A DNA stretch of 12,379 nucleotides from an uncultured Chloroflexota bacterium (lineage in GTDB: Bacteria > Chloroflexota > Dehalococcoidia > SAR202 > UBA11138): contig CAJWRP010000019.1 in the NCBI GenBank assembly GCA_913046025.1, positions 1 through 12,379 of the forward strand, written 5' to 3'. Under the pieces are notes generated by a model, which made no database searches, had not been told where the DNA came from, and saw only the letters and a list, made by a program, of their open reading frames with translations. Numbering within the stretch: the first letter of the stretch is position 1; every line of letters starts with the position of its first letter. Below are positions 1 to 6,485 of the stretch, one piece after another. Position numbers and translations under genes: made by a program.

Positions 1-469
1 GGTTGGCGCTTCTTCCGCTGATAGATTTGACGAGACTGTTGCCGATAACATTGATAACCTTGATTGTCTCTGATGAATTCGAAAGTCCTACTACTGTAGC
101 CAGCTTAAGTTGTGTTCCCTCGATTATCGTGGGCATTATCTGGATCAAGTCTGCTGAACTATCCAGGCTTGCAGCAGTTACAGCCGCAGTTGCCGCATCA
201 ACGACCAAAGTAATTTGGGCACTGGTAAGGCTGATTGGATCAAGTGTTTTGCTGGTACTTCGAGAAGAGACCCTGGAATGTCTCGAACTGCTGGCTGAGA
301 TGAGGCTGGTACTTAGCTCACCGATCACTGAAGAAGCGAGAGAGGTTGTGCTCGTTCCTGTGTCTGATGCGGTTGATGAAGAACTTTCACCATCATCACT
401 ACTTGAGCAACCAGAAACCAGTAATGCAATACTTAATATTAAGACTAACCAGGAAAATAAACTTTTCAT
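1..469 (-). CDS. Ser/Thr-rich lipoprotein, N-terminal part (runs off left edge)
   Basis: The minus strand is open from an ATG at 467-469 to the window edge (156 codons, no stop), so this is the start of a longer protein. Residues 1-20 form a lipoprotein signal peptide: Lys2, a hydrophobic core, then the lipobox LVSGC with Cys21 as the lipidation site. After Cys21 comes an acidic Ser patch (SSSDDGESSSS) and a Ser/Thr/Ala-rich stretch to about residue 75, a typical flexible tether. From about residue 80 the sequence becomes more ordered (for example QITLVVDAATAAVTAA). A purine-rich AGAGA about 8 nt before the ATG is a plausible ribosome binding site. The gene uses many TTA, AGT and TCA codons, and its upstream region is much more AT-rich than elsewhere in the window, so it may have a different history. 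The mature domain is not recognised. It would be exported and membrane-anchored. I am confident of the lipoprotein call, not of a function. Confidence 0.75.
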   Translation of the reverse strand, partial: MKSLFSWLVLILSIALLVSGCSSSDDGESSSSTASDTGTSTTSLASSVIGELSTSLISASSSRHSRVSSRSTSKTLDPISLTSAQITLVVDAATAAVTAASLDSSADLIQIMPTIIEGTQLKLATVVGLSNSSETIKVINVIGNSLVKSISGRSAN

Positions 470-494
470 ATTGATTCTCTCGATATGTTGAAGA

Positions 495-583
495 AGAAGG
501 ACTAAGTAATTATAAATTCAAATTACTGAATTAAATTTTATTAATACAACGCAGACTATATATATTTTTCACTTTGAAGTCAA
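495..583. promoter_or_regulatory. AT-rich divergent spacer with candidate -10 box for the lipoprotein gene
   Basis: This roughly 90-bp stretch is the most AT-rich in the window. Read on the minus strand, 509-514 is a perfect TATAAT about 40 bp before the lipoprotein ATG, but no good -35 box stands 16-18 bp upstream of it. The same place holds an inverted repeat, AGTAATT (505-511) and AATTACT (521-527), with a 9-nt loop. The composition change ends abruptly where the CoA-transferase fragment begins, near 590-600. The spacer may therefore mark a deletion or rearrangement junction as well as a promoter. Confidence 0.35.
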
Positions 584-880
584 GTGGTAAATATACGTAG
601 TACTGAACTGGCGGATTTGGGAGTGGCCTGTGGCGCGGTACAAGATACCTGCGAGGTGCTTGAGGATCCTCATCTCAAGGCCAGGGAGATGCTGGTGGAA
701 ATGGATGATCCCGCCCGAGGAAATTACATTGCCATGGGCTGTCCTATAAAGATCGCCTCCAACCCTGTGGATGTGAAGCCGCCACCTCTTTTGAGTGAGC
801 ACTCAGACGAAGTGCTTTCAGGATTATTGGGACTTAACGAGGAGGAGCTTACCTCCCTGAGAAGCTCTGGTGTTATCTAA
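584..880 (+). pseudogene. C-terminal remnant of CaiB/BaiF family (type III) CoA-transferase
   Basis: The 98-codon reading frame (GTG 584, TAA 878-880) matches only the last quarter of a CaiB/BaiF CoA-transferase. It shows the family's closing pattern: a GVxCGAV turn, then EVLEDPHLKAREML, a GNYIAMGCPIKI strand, a P-rich PPPLLSEHSDEVL segment and a final LGLNEEELTSLRSSGVI. Intact members are about 380-420 residues long and carry the CoA-binding fold and catalytic Asp in the missing N-terminal part. An in-frame TGA at 575-577 closes the frame upstream, no other frame upstream continues the family, and no ribosome binding site precedes the GTG. I read it as a 5'-truncated, non-functional stump whose break lies near 590-600. 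A functional small protein is unlikely, because the retained piece has no catalytic residues. Confidence 0.8.
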
Positions 881-981
881 ATGTTTCCGGATGTTCGGCT
901 TTTCCCTGTGGGATATTGCCGGGCACATGTGATTAGTGATCAAATATATAGATCTATAAAGGGGTGTGGTCAGAGCAGTTG
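881..981. promoter_or_regulatory. Short spacer with 12-bp palindrome before the JAMM gene
   Basis: The gap holds two perfect palindromes: CACATGTG (924-931) and TATAGATCTATA (947-958). The second could overlap a -10 element (TATAGA or TATAAA) for the downstream gene, but I cannot define a matching -35 box. An AAAGGGG run at 957-963 is purine-rich but is either too close to GTG 964 or too far from ATG 982 to be an ideal ribosome binding site. Confidence 0.25.
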
Positions 982-1467
982 ATGAGTAACGAGCTTGAGC
1001 CGATGGAAATACCTCGTGACATTATGCTGAAGGCATTCGAGGAATCGAGGAAGGCTTTTCCAGCGGAGTGCTGCGGCTGGATGGCAGGCCCTGGGGAAGG
1101 CTCGGTGTCTTTTATCCGCCCTTGCGCCAACCAGCAGGAAAAAGGTGGACATCCCATAGCATCAGAGCGAGGCTCGGAGACCGCCTACGTTATTGAAGGC
1201 GACGACCTGTTGGAGCTAAATCGCAGCTTCGATGGCGATACGCCAGCTCGTATTATCTACCACTCCCATCCCAACGGCCAGGCCTACTTATCTCCAACAG
1301 ACAGGGAAGTTGCCACTAGCCCTTGGAGCGAAGGCCCCGCCTACCCCGTCCAGCAGCTGGTGGTGGGAATAGACGAAACTCGAGTTGTAGAGGCAGCGCT
1401 ATTCACCTGGTCTGACGAGGTCGGGGAATTCGTAGAGATAGCACGGTTTGAGGGCGCTGAATATTGA
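982..1467 (+). CDS. JAMM/MPN+ (JAB domain) metallopeptidase, stand-alone bacterial type
   Basis: This is a small cytoplasmic protein with a complete JAMM zinc site. Seen in the sequence: Glu in AECCGW (nt 1066-1068), then HSHPNGQAYLSPTD (nt 1261-1302), which fits the H-x-H-P-x6-S-x2-D signature exactly. The size (about 160 residues) fits single-domain bacterial JAB proteins. Known members cleave isopeptide or thio-linked adducts from ubiquitin-like sulfur carriers, for example the Mec hydrolase that releases cysteine from CysO. That makes sulfur-carrier processing the best guess here, but no ThiS/MoaD-like carrier or E1 enzyme lies in this window, so the substrate is unknown. The start is uncertain: the frame opens at GTG 964, with ATG at 982 and ATG at 1003. 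MEIPRDIMLKAFE from 1003 resembles family N-termini most closely. There is no signal peptide. The gene follows the CoA-transferase stump and has its own spacer on both sides. Confidence 0.8.
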   Translation: MSNELEPMEIPRDIMLKAFEESRKAFPAECCGWMAGPGEGSVSFIRPCANQQEKGGHPIASERGSETAYVIEGDDLLELNRSFDGDTPARIIYHSHPNGQAYLSPTDREVATSPWSEGPAYPVQQLVVGIDETRVVEAALFTWSDEVGEFVEIARFEGAEY

Positions 1468-1684
1468 TGTCGCTCTGGCGTGTTAGAAAATGAAGTTCTA
1501 AACGGACCTGACGTTTCTATGCACTGAGAATGCGATTGTACTAAGGCTATAGAGTACGCATATAACGCGCCACGATGGGACAGACAGGCTATTATGAAGT
1601 TGAATCGCTTGTCTACGAAGCCCTTGAGGTGCTAGAATCTGTCCTACCTCGGATTACATTCCATCGAACACAACGTTTCTTTGC

Positions 1685-1712
1685 AACCTGACGCCATATG
1701 GCGTTTCAGGTT
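1685..1712. repeat. 28-bp near-perfect palindrome in the ino1 leader
   Basis: The core CGCCATATGGCG (1692-1703) is a perfect 12-bp palindrome. It is flanked by AACCTGA (1685-1691) and its exact reverse complement TCAGGTT (1706-1712), with only a 2-nt asymmetry (TT, 1704-1705). As RNA it would fold into a strong hairpin. As DNA it is a good dimeric-repressor site. It ends 34 nt before the chosen ino1 start, so it could control transcription or the 5' end of the message. Confidence 0.6.
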
Positions 1713-1730
1713 TAATGTAGTTTCTTACGA

Positions 1731-1736
1731 AGGGAG
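1731..1736 (+). promoter_or_regulatory. Ribosome binding site that decides the ino1 start
   Basis: AGGGAG stands 10 nt before TTG 1747. The frame is open further up to a TTG at 1681, but that start has no Shine-Dalgarno sequence, would place the palindrome inside the coding region and would add 22 residues with no counterpart in the family. TTG 1747 puts the Rossmann motif at residues 10-16, as expected. Confidence 0.6.
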
Positions 1737-1746
1737 ACTTATCAGT

Positions 1747-2829
1747 TTGGGAAGTATTAATGTAGCGATAATTGGTGTAGGCAACTGCGCTTCGTCCCTG
1801 ATTCAGGGAATACACAAATATGAAAACGTAACAAATGATTCGGGGGCCATACCTGGTCTCATGCATCCGGTGCTCGGTGAATACGGCATAGGGGACATTA
1901 ATGTAGTAGCAGCGTTTGATGTGGATGCCAACAAGGTAGGTAAAGACCTATCTGAGGCCATCTACTCTGACCCTAATAATACTAAGAGGTTCTTTGATGT
2001 ACCTCACACCGGCGTTACAGTACAGCGTGGAATGGTCCACGACGGTGTAGGCAAGTATATGTCAGAGGTAATAACCAAAGCCTCCGGTCCTACGGACGAC
2101 GTAGCCGGAATTCTTAAAGAGCGCGAGGTAGATGTAGTGATAAACTACCTTCCTGTCGGCTCTGAGGAGGCCACCAAGTGGTATGTCGAGCAGGTCCTTC
2201 AGGCTGGGTGTGGGTTTATCAACTGCGTTCCGGTATTTATCGCCAGCGGTGAAGGTAACTACTGGCAACGCCGGTTCAAAGAGGCAGGCGCTCCAATTAT
2301 CGGAGACGACATCAAGTCACAGGTAGGCGCAACGATCATTCACCGTGTGCTCACTAGGCTTTTTATGGATCGTGGTGTTCAGTTGGATAATACTTATCAG
2401 CTGAACTTCGGTGGTAACTCTGACTTCTTGAACATGCTTGAGAGAGAGCGCCTTATCTCTAAGAAGGTATCCAAGACTCAGGCCGTTACCTCTCAGATGG
2501 ACCATAAGCTTCCGGACGAGGACATTCACGTAGGCCCGAGTGACTATGTGCCATGGCTATCGGACCGAAAGTGGGCCTACATTCGATTAGAAGGTACAAC
2601 CTTCGGAGATGTTCCCTTAAATGTGGAACTTAAACTGGAGGTATGGGACAGCCCCAACTCCGCCGGAGTCGTTATTGACGCCATCAGGTGCGCGAAAATT
2701 GCCAAGGATAGAGGGCTAAGTGGGCCAATACTTGGGCCGTCTTCTTACTTCATGAAGTCGCCGCCTGTCCAGTATACCGACGACGAAGCCCGCATTCGTG
2801 TGGAAGACTTCATAATCGGCAAGGAATAG
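1747..2829 (+). CDS. ino1: Myo-inositol-1-phosphate synthase (actinobacterial type)
   Basis: This enzyme converts glucose 6-phosphate to myo-inositol 1-phosphate by an NAD-dependent oxidation, aldol-type cyclisation and reduction in the cytoplasm. From the TTG start it has 360 residues, close to the roughly 365 of the mycobacterial enzyme. Residues 4-16 ([13 protein letters not shown]) are the NAD-binding Rossmann turn. Family blocks follow in order: [46 protein letters not shown], then [12 protein letters not shown] with a conserved Lys at the active site, and [13 protein letters not shown]. No frameshift or missing block is visible. It opens a co-directional set with a GT4 mannosyltransferase and a CDP-alcohol phosphotransferase. 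Its product is probably used directly as head group for a phosphatidylinositol-type lipid. The palindromic leader suggests the gene is regulated. Identity is clear; only the start codon is inferred. Confidence 0.93.
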   Translation: MGSINVAIIGVGNCASSLIQGIHKYENVTNDSGAIPGLMHPVLGEYGIGDINVVAAFDVDANKVGKDLSEAIYSDPNNTKRFFDVPHTGVTVQRGMVHDGVGKYMSEVITKASGPTDDVAGILKEREVDVVINYLPVGSEEATKWYVEQVLQAGCGFINCVPVFIASGEGNYWQRRFKEAGAPIIGDDIKSQVGATIIHRVLTRLFMDRGVQLDNTYQLNFGGNSDFLNMLERERLISKKVSKTQAVTSQMDHKLPDEDIHVGPSDYVPWLSDRKWAYIRLEGTTFGDVPLNVELKLEVWDSPNSAGVVIDAIRCAKIAKDRGLSGPILGPSSYFMKSPPVQYTDDEARIRVEDFIIGKE

Positions 2830-2928
2830 GCTTATTGGCGTTCTGACGTGTTTCGGTTGCCTTGCAGTGTCGGGTGGCCTGGCAACGCTGGACAAGGGGG
2901 GGTACGTCCTACCCGTGAGGTATGATTT
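2830..2928. promoter_or_regulatory. Spacer with two small stem-loops before the mannosyltransferase
   Basis: GTTGCC (2856-2861) can pair with GGCAAC (2881-2886) across a 19-nt loop. GGGTA (2900-2904) can pair with TACCC (2910-2914) across 5 nt. The second stem stops just before the ribosome binding site GTGAGG (2915-2920), which lies 8 nt upstream of ATG 2929. Neither stem is followed by a T run, so I do not call a terminator. Read-through from ino1 is likely. Confidence 0.35.
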
Positions 2929-4074
2929 ATGGACCGCCCAGCCAAAATAGCCCTAGTTTCGCCATATGATCACGCCTTCTTCGGAGGCGTTCCAGATCAC
3001 ATAAACAGCTTGGCCTCACAGTTTCGTCAGTGGGGCCACACTGTGAAGATAATCGCCCCTTGTTCAGACCTGTCCCGCGTGGAAGACCGCGATTTCATTC
3101 CCATGGGCAAAGCGGTTCCGGTCCCCAGTGGCGGGTCCATTGCCAGGGTGTCTTTTTCCGTGTGGCTCAGGCCCCGCATAAAGCAGCTTCTAGCGGAAGA
3201 GGCCTTTGATTACATCCATCTTCATGAGCCCTTTGCTGGTCTATTGACTGCCAACGTGCTTAGTCAAATGAACCCTTCCACATCCATCGCCATAGGTACA
3301 TTTCACACATATGGTGGCACTCGGCTGTACAAAGTGGGCTTTAAGCGTCTGGCCGTTCCCTATAACCGGAAGCTGCGAGGTCGTATTGCGGTCTCGGAGC
3401 CAGCACGTCAGTTCATCAGCCGCCAGTTCCCGGGCCATTATGAGATCATACCCAACGGCATCAAGGTGGATGATTTTGACCAGGCGAAGCCTTTCCCGCA
3501 TCTTCAGGACGGCAAGATCAATCTGCTGTTTGTTGGTCGTCTGGAAAAGCGCAAAGGTCTTAAATATCTCTTAGGCGCCTATAGCAGACTCAAGTGGGAC
3601 TTCCCGGAACTGCGTCTAATCGTTGTGGGGCCTGGTAAGCCGGATGCGGAATCGTATCGCATTATCAGCGAGCGCAATCTGCAAGACGTTGATATCGTGG
3701 GCATGGTCTCTGAAGAGGACAAGGCCCGCTATTACAAATCTGCGCATATCTACTGTTCGCCGGCCACTGGCAAGGAAAGCTTTGGAATCGTGTTGCTCGA
3801 GGCCATGGCCGCGGGTACTCCCGTCGTCGCTACAAGTATTGCAGGTTATTCGGGCGTTATCTCAAATGAGAAAGACGGCCTTCTGGTGCCGCCCAAGGAC
3901 GATGAGGCGTTAGCAGAGGCTATTGCCCGGTTGATGAAAGATAGAGGTCTTGGTCTTGCATTATCTGCGAATGGCCGTGCCAAGGCTGAGAGTTACAGGT
4001 GGGAGAGGGTTGCCGATAAGGTCCTGGACTACTACGAATCCGTAACGCGGCCCACCACATTAGCTGTTTCGTGA
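2929..4074 (+). CDS. pimA: GT4 glycosyltransferase, PimA-like phosphatidylinositol mannosyltransferase
   Basis: The protein (381 residues, two-domain GT-B fold) most resembles PimA, which moves mannose from GDP-mannose onto phosphatidyl-myo-inositol at the inner face of the membrane. Seen: the N-terminal Gly loop GGVPDHINSLA (residues 19-29) for nucleotide-sugar and acceptor binding, HLHEPF (97-102), GTFHTY (123-128), VSEPARQFI (155-163), IPNGIKVDDF (174-183), FVGRLEKRKG (201-210) and the retaining-GT4 E-x7-E motif (Glu283 to Glu291 in ESFGIVLLE). There is no signal peptide or transmembrane segment, so it should sit peripherally on the membrane. It starts at ATG 2929 with GTGAGG upstream; another ATG at 2922 is out of frame. 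Position between inositol-phosphate synthase and a phosphatidyltransferase strongly supports inositol lipid as acceptor. GT4 substrate calls from sequence alone are weak, so another inositol- or lipid-linked acceptor remains possible. Confidence 0.8.
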   Translation: MDRPAKIALVSPYDHAFFGGVPDHINSLASQFRQWGHTVKIIAPCSDLSRVEDRDFIPMGKAVPVPSGGSIARVSFSVWLRPRIKQLLAEEAFDYIHLHEPFAGLLTANVLSQMNPSTSIAIGTFHTYGGTRLYKVGFKRLAVPYNRKLRGRIAVSEPARQFISRQFPGHYEIIPNGIKVDDFDQAKPFPHLQDGKINLLFVGRLEKRKGLKYLLGAYSRLKWDFPELRLIVVGPGKPDAESYRIISERNLQDVDIVGMVSEEDKARYYKSAHIYCSPATGKESFGIVLLEAMAAGTPVVATSIAGYSGVISNEKDGLLVPPKDDEALAEAIARLMKDRGLGLALSANGRAKAESYRWERVADKVLDYYESVTRPTTLAVS

Positions 4075-4149
4075 AAAATCATTCAATGGAAGTTCTCGAT
4101 ATTGCCCGCTTATTCTTTATTTCAGTAAATCAACATCACTGGATGACCT

Positions 4150-4767
4150 TTGAATAAAGTCCGAACTACTGCCCGCCAGCTTCTCTCTGACTACGTTGAA
4201 CTCCCCGTGGTTTCCGTCCTAGCCAAGCTGGGCATCAGTCCTAATGCCATCACAATGGCAGGTCTAATAGGTGCCGGTATCAGCGCTTATATCATTGCAA
4301 CTGGCAACCTTTGGGCCGGAGGCATAGTAATGCTGGTTGCAGGCGTTTTGGACCTATTTGACGGAGCCTTAGCCAGGGCTACCGGTCGAGCATCCCGGTT
4401 CGGAGCCCTGCTTGATTCGGTCGTGGACAGACTATCGGAAATCGTATTGCTGTTGGGGCTGCTAATCTTTTACCTGAATGGCTCGTCTTCCAATGGAGTC
4501 ATCCTAGTATACCTAGCTGTGACTACCTCTGTAATGGTCAGCTACCTTCGTGCCAGATCTGAAGGACTCGGCATCGAAAATCGAGGCGGGATAATGACGC
4601 GGCCCGAACGGGTGGCCCTCATGGGCATTGGACTAATCGTCGCGCGCTGGTACCCGTTATTCCTGATGGTAGTATTAGGACTGATAGCTGTATTGGCCCT
4701 ATTTACGACCGGGCAGCGTCTCCTCTATACCTGGCGTGGCCTACGTGATGAGGAAAGCCAGAATTAG
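4150..4767 (+). CDS. CDP-alcohol phosphatidyltransferase, probable phosphatidylinositol(-phosphate) synthase
   Basis: This integral membrane enzyme joins CDP-diacylglycerol to an alcohol head group. The family signature is complete: Asp68-x2-Asp71-Gly72-x2-Ala75-Arg76-x8-Gly85-x3-Asp89-x3-Asp93 (DLFDGALAR then GALLDSVVD). The four Asp residues bind the catalytic metals. Several hydrophobic segments (about residues 32-50, 55-70, 96-110, 116-130, 155-190) fit the six-helix fold, and 205 residues is the normal length. The start TTG 4150 follows GGATGA (4141-4146) at short spacing. The neighbours supply inositol phosphate (ino1) and mannosylate inositol lipids (PimA-like). The best substrate is therefore inositol 1-phosphate, as in mycobacterial PgsA1-type synthases, although phosphatidylglycerophosphate synthase activity cannot be excluded from sequence. 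It is probably the last gene of the block, since a long stem-loop follows. Confidence 0.85.
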   Translation: MNKVRTTARQLLSDYVELPVVSVLAKLGISPNAITMAGLIGAGISAYIIATGNLWAGGIVMLVAGVLDLFDGALARATGRASRFGALLDSVVDRLSEIVLLLGLLIFYLNGSSSNGVILVYLAVTTSVMVSYLRARSEGLGIENRGGIMTRPERVALMGIGLIVARWYPLFLMVVLGLIAVLALFTTGQRLLYTWRGLRDEESQN

Positions 4768-4812
4768 ACCTCCTTATTTGGACTTAGGCTCGTTATTTCC
4801 GATGATAAAAGA

Positions 4813-4860
4813 CCAAATATTCGCATAGCTGTCTCCAACTAGCTGCGTTACAATATTTGG
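4813..4860. repeat. Long interrupted stem-loop after the phosphatidyltransferase gene
   Basis: CCAAATATT (4813-4821) pairs perfectly with AATATTTGG (4852-4860). Inside it CGC plus AGCT (4822-4824, 4827-4830, with a 2-nt bulge) pairs with AGCTGCG (4841-4847). The loop is 4831-4840, and a 4-nt asymmetric bulge (TTAC) lies at 4848-4851. The structure lies between the lipid block and the next gene. No T run follows on the plus strand, so it is not a classic intrinsic terminator. It could be an mRNA-stabilising or processing element, or an operator for the downstream peptidase gene. Confidence 0.5.
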
Positions 4861-4917
4861 CCGAAACCATTTGATTCAAGCACTTCGTATCGGTCGTCAG
4901 GAGGGTCCGAAAGATTG

Positions 4918-6459
4918 ATGTTGGGAAGAATCAGGTATTTGTTGTTGGCCGTTTTAGCGGGACTGCTGCTGCTCTCTGCAAATTTGGTGCAGGCCCAGTC
5001 CGGCGGCATAGAGGTAGTGTCGTCCAGTGCTAATAGTGAATTTCCTTTGGGCATGAGGTTCCGTCTGGAGGTGAGGTCTGTAAACGAGATCGAAGAGGTA
5101 GCAGTTCGTTTCAGAATAGGCGAACAGGCCAGAGGGGAATATAACTACCTGGAGGTTGATCAGGTTGGGCAGCTGGCGCATTCTGAGCTGTTCTTCCGTA
5201 CCAACACAGGAGCCAGGTACATTCCCCCTGGCACGATAATTCGCTATACGTTCGAAATTTTGGACGTGGAGGGCAACCAGCACAACACCGATCAAAAAGA
5301 GTTTATATATGAGGACGCCCGTTTCCTGTGGGAGGAGATTTCCGAGGGAGCGGTGGCCGTCGCCTATCACGGTCCGGTGAAGCGTAGGGCAGAGGCCATA
5401 CTAGATGCCATCGTAGAAACAAATCGGGTAATGGGGCCGATAATTGGCGCTGATACGACAGAGCCTATCCGCGTGACCGTATACAACAGCGTTGTTGAAA
5501 TGCTAGATGCATTGCCGCCGGCCAGCGCGGCAATTCGCAGAGAGCTTATCACTGAGGGGCAAGCTTTCGTGGATGTCGGCACGCTGCTAGTGCTAGGCGG
5601 TGGCAATAGGCCGAGAGGCACCGCGTCCCACGAGGTCATGCACATACTGTCTCACAGGGCGGGGGATAGCATCTTCCGAAGATTGCCATCCTGGTTGGGT
5701 GAAGGCCTATCGGAATTGGCCAATCTGGAGCCGGGGGATTCTTACGATCGATACCTGGATTTTGCCATTGCTAACGACAGGCTGCTGCCAATCACATCCA
5801 TGAGCACTCTGCCTGGCGATCCTACAGATGTCATTATCTTTTACGGACAGGCCAGGAGCATCGTGCAGCATATGGTGCACGAGTACGGCACAGAAAGCAT
5901 GCGTGATCTGATGGCGGCCATGAAAGTGGGCGACTCTGTAGATGATGCCATACAAGACATTTATGGCATTAGCCGTGTAGAGCTTGAAAATGAGTGGAGA
6001 GACACTCTGGGCGCACCTGAGTTTGTTCCACCCAATCTGGACGCTTACTTACCTACGTCTATTCCAACGGTGGCCATTGAGCTGTTTACGTTTGATTCGT
6101 TGCGAGACACAGGAACGAGGCCGACGCCTGCAGCTGGAGAAGCACCAACGCCTACAGTGGAACCTTCGCTTTCGCCTATTCCTTTGCCCACAGTACCCGT
6201 GGCGATAGCGGCGACAAGCGAGCCTGAGGGCGAACCCACTACGGAACCAGAACCTTTAGCTACTACGCATGTGGTGGAAGAAGGGCAGTCTACTGGTGGG
6301 GCCTGCGGAGCTCCTGTTAATGGTGGGCCGGTCGAGATATCTCTCTTTGGCGTGCTATTAGGGTTGGCGGGACTTGGTTACAAGAGGCGATCTCGGAAGA
6401 TACAGCGGGACGGCTATTTGACGCTAAAAAAGGGCAAGCCATATAGCCTGCCATTTTAG
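4918..6459 (+). CDS. Exported HExxH metallopeptidase (peptidase MA-like) with C-terminal anchor/sorting tail
   Basis: Starting at ATG 4918 (or TTG 4915; AGGAGGG at 4899-4905 serves either), the protein has about 513 residues. Residues 4-27 are a signal peptide (RIRYLLLAVLAGLLLLSANLVQA), probably cut after AQA or AQ. A beta-rich domain (about 30-135) precedes the peptidase domain. Its zinc site is HEVMH (residues 238-242 from ATG) plus Glu in WLGEGLSE about 20 residues on, the gluzincin arrangement seen in peptidase MA-like families. A Pro/Thr/Glu-rich linker (about 385-450) leads to GGACGAP, a short hydrophobic segment (SLFGVLLGLAGLGY) and a basic patch (KRRSRK). That tail resembles CTERM-type sorting signals, although about 18 residues follow the basic patch. 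The protein should act outside the membrane and stay cell-attached. The substrate is unknown. It follows the lipid block but has its own leader. Confidence 0.75.
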   Translation: MLGRIRYLLLAVLAGLLLLSANLVQAQSGGIEVVSSSANSEFPLGMRFRLEVRSVNEIEEVAVRFRIGEQARGEYNYLEVDQVGQLAHSELFFRTNTGARYIPPGTIIRYTFEILDVEGNQHNTDQKEFIYEDARFLWEEISEGAVAVAYHGPVKRRAEAILDAIVETNRVMGPIIGADTTEPIRVTVYNSVVEMLDALPPASAAIRRELITEGQAFVDVGTLLVLGGGNRPRGTASHEVMHILSHRAGDSIFRRLPSWLGEGLSELANLEPGDSYDRYLDFAIANDRLLPITSMSTLPGDPTDVIIFYGQARSIVQHMVHEYGTESMRDLMAAMKVGDSVDDAIQDIYGISRVELENEWRDTLGAPEFVPPNLDAYLPTSIPTVAIELFTFDSLRDTGTRPTPAAGEAPTPTVEPSLSPIPLPTVPVAIAATSEPEGEPTTEPEPLATTHVVEEGQSTGGACGAPVNGGPVEISLFGVLLGLAGLGYKRRSRKIQRDGYLTLKKGKPYSLPF

Positions 6460-6485
6460 TCAATTAATCGGTGAGTTTTGGGCTG

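Larger units (their letters stand above)
1468..1746. promoter_or_regulatory. Leader and promoter region of the inositol-lipid block
   Basis: This 279-bp stretch holds no convincing gene. It contains a weak hairpin just after the JAMM stop (TTAGAA 1483-1488 with TTCTAA 1496-1501). A candidate promoter has TTGTCT at 1609-1614, an 18-bp spacer and TAGAAT at 1633-1638. The long palindrome at 1685-1712 and the ribosome binding site at 1731-1736 are listed separately. If the promoter is right, transcription starts near 1645 and the message carries a leader of about 100 nt that includes the palindrome. A 38-codon open frame (ATG 1575 to TGA 1689-1691) also lies here, without a ribosome binding site. 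Confidence 0.4.

Noticed and set aside
3..491. A 162-codon plus-strand frame at the left end
   Set aside because: It is the mirror of the minus-strand lipoprotein, which has a signal peptide, lipobox and ribosome binding site. The plus-strand translation has no recognisable motif.
1681..1746. A longer N-terminus for the inositol-phosphate synthase from TTG 1681
   Set aside because: There is no ribosome binding site, the extra 22 residues do not fit the family, and it would put the palindrome in coding sequence. TTG 1747 has AGGGAG at good spacing.
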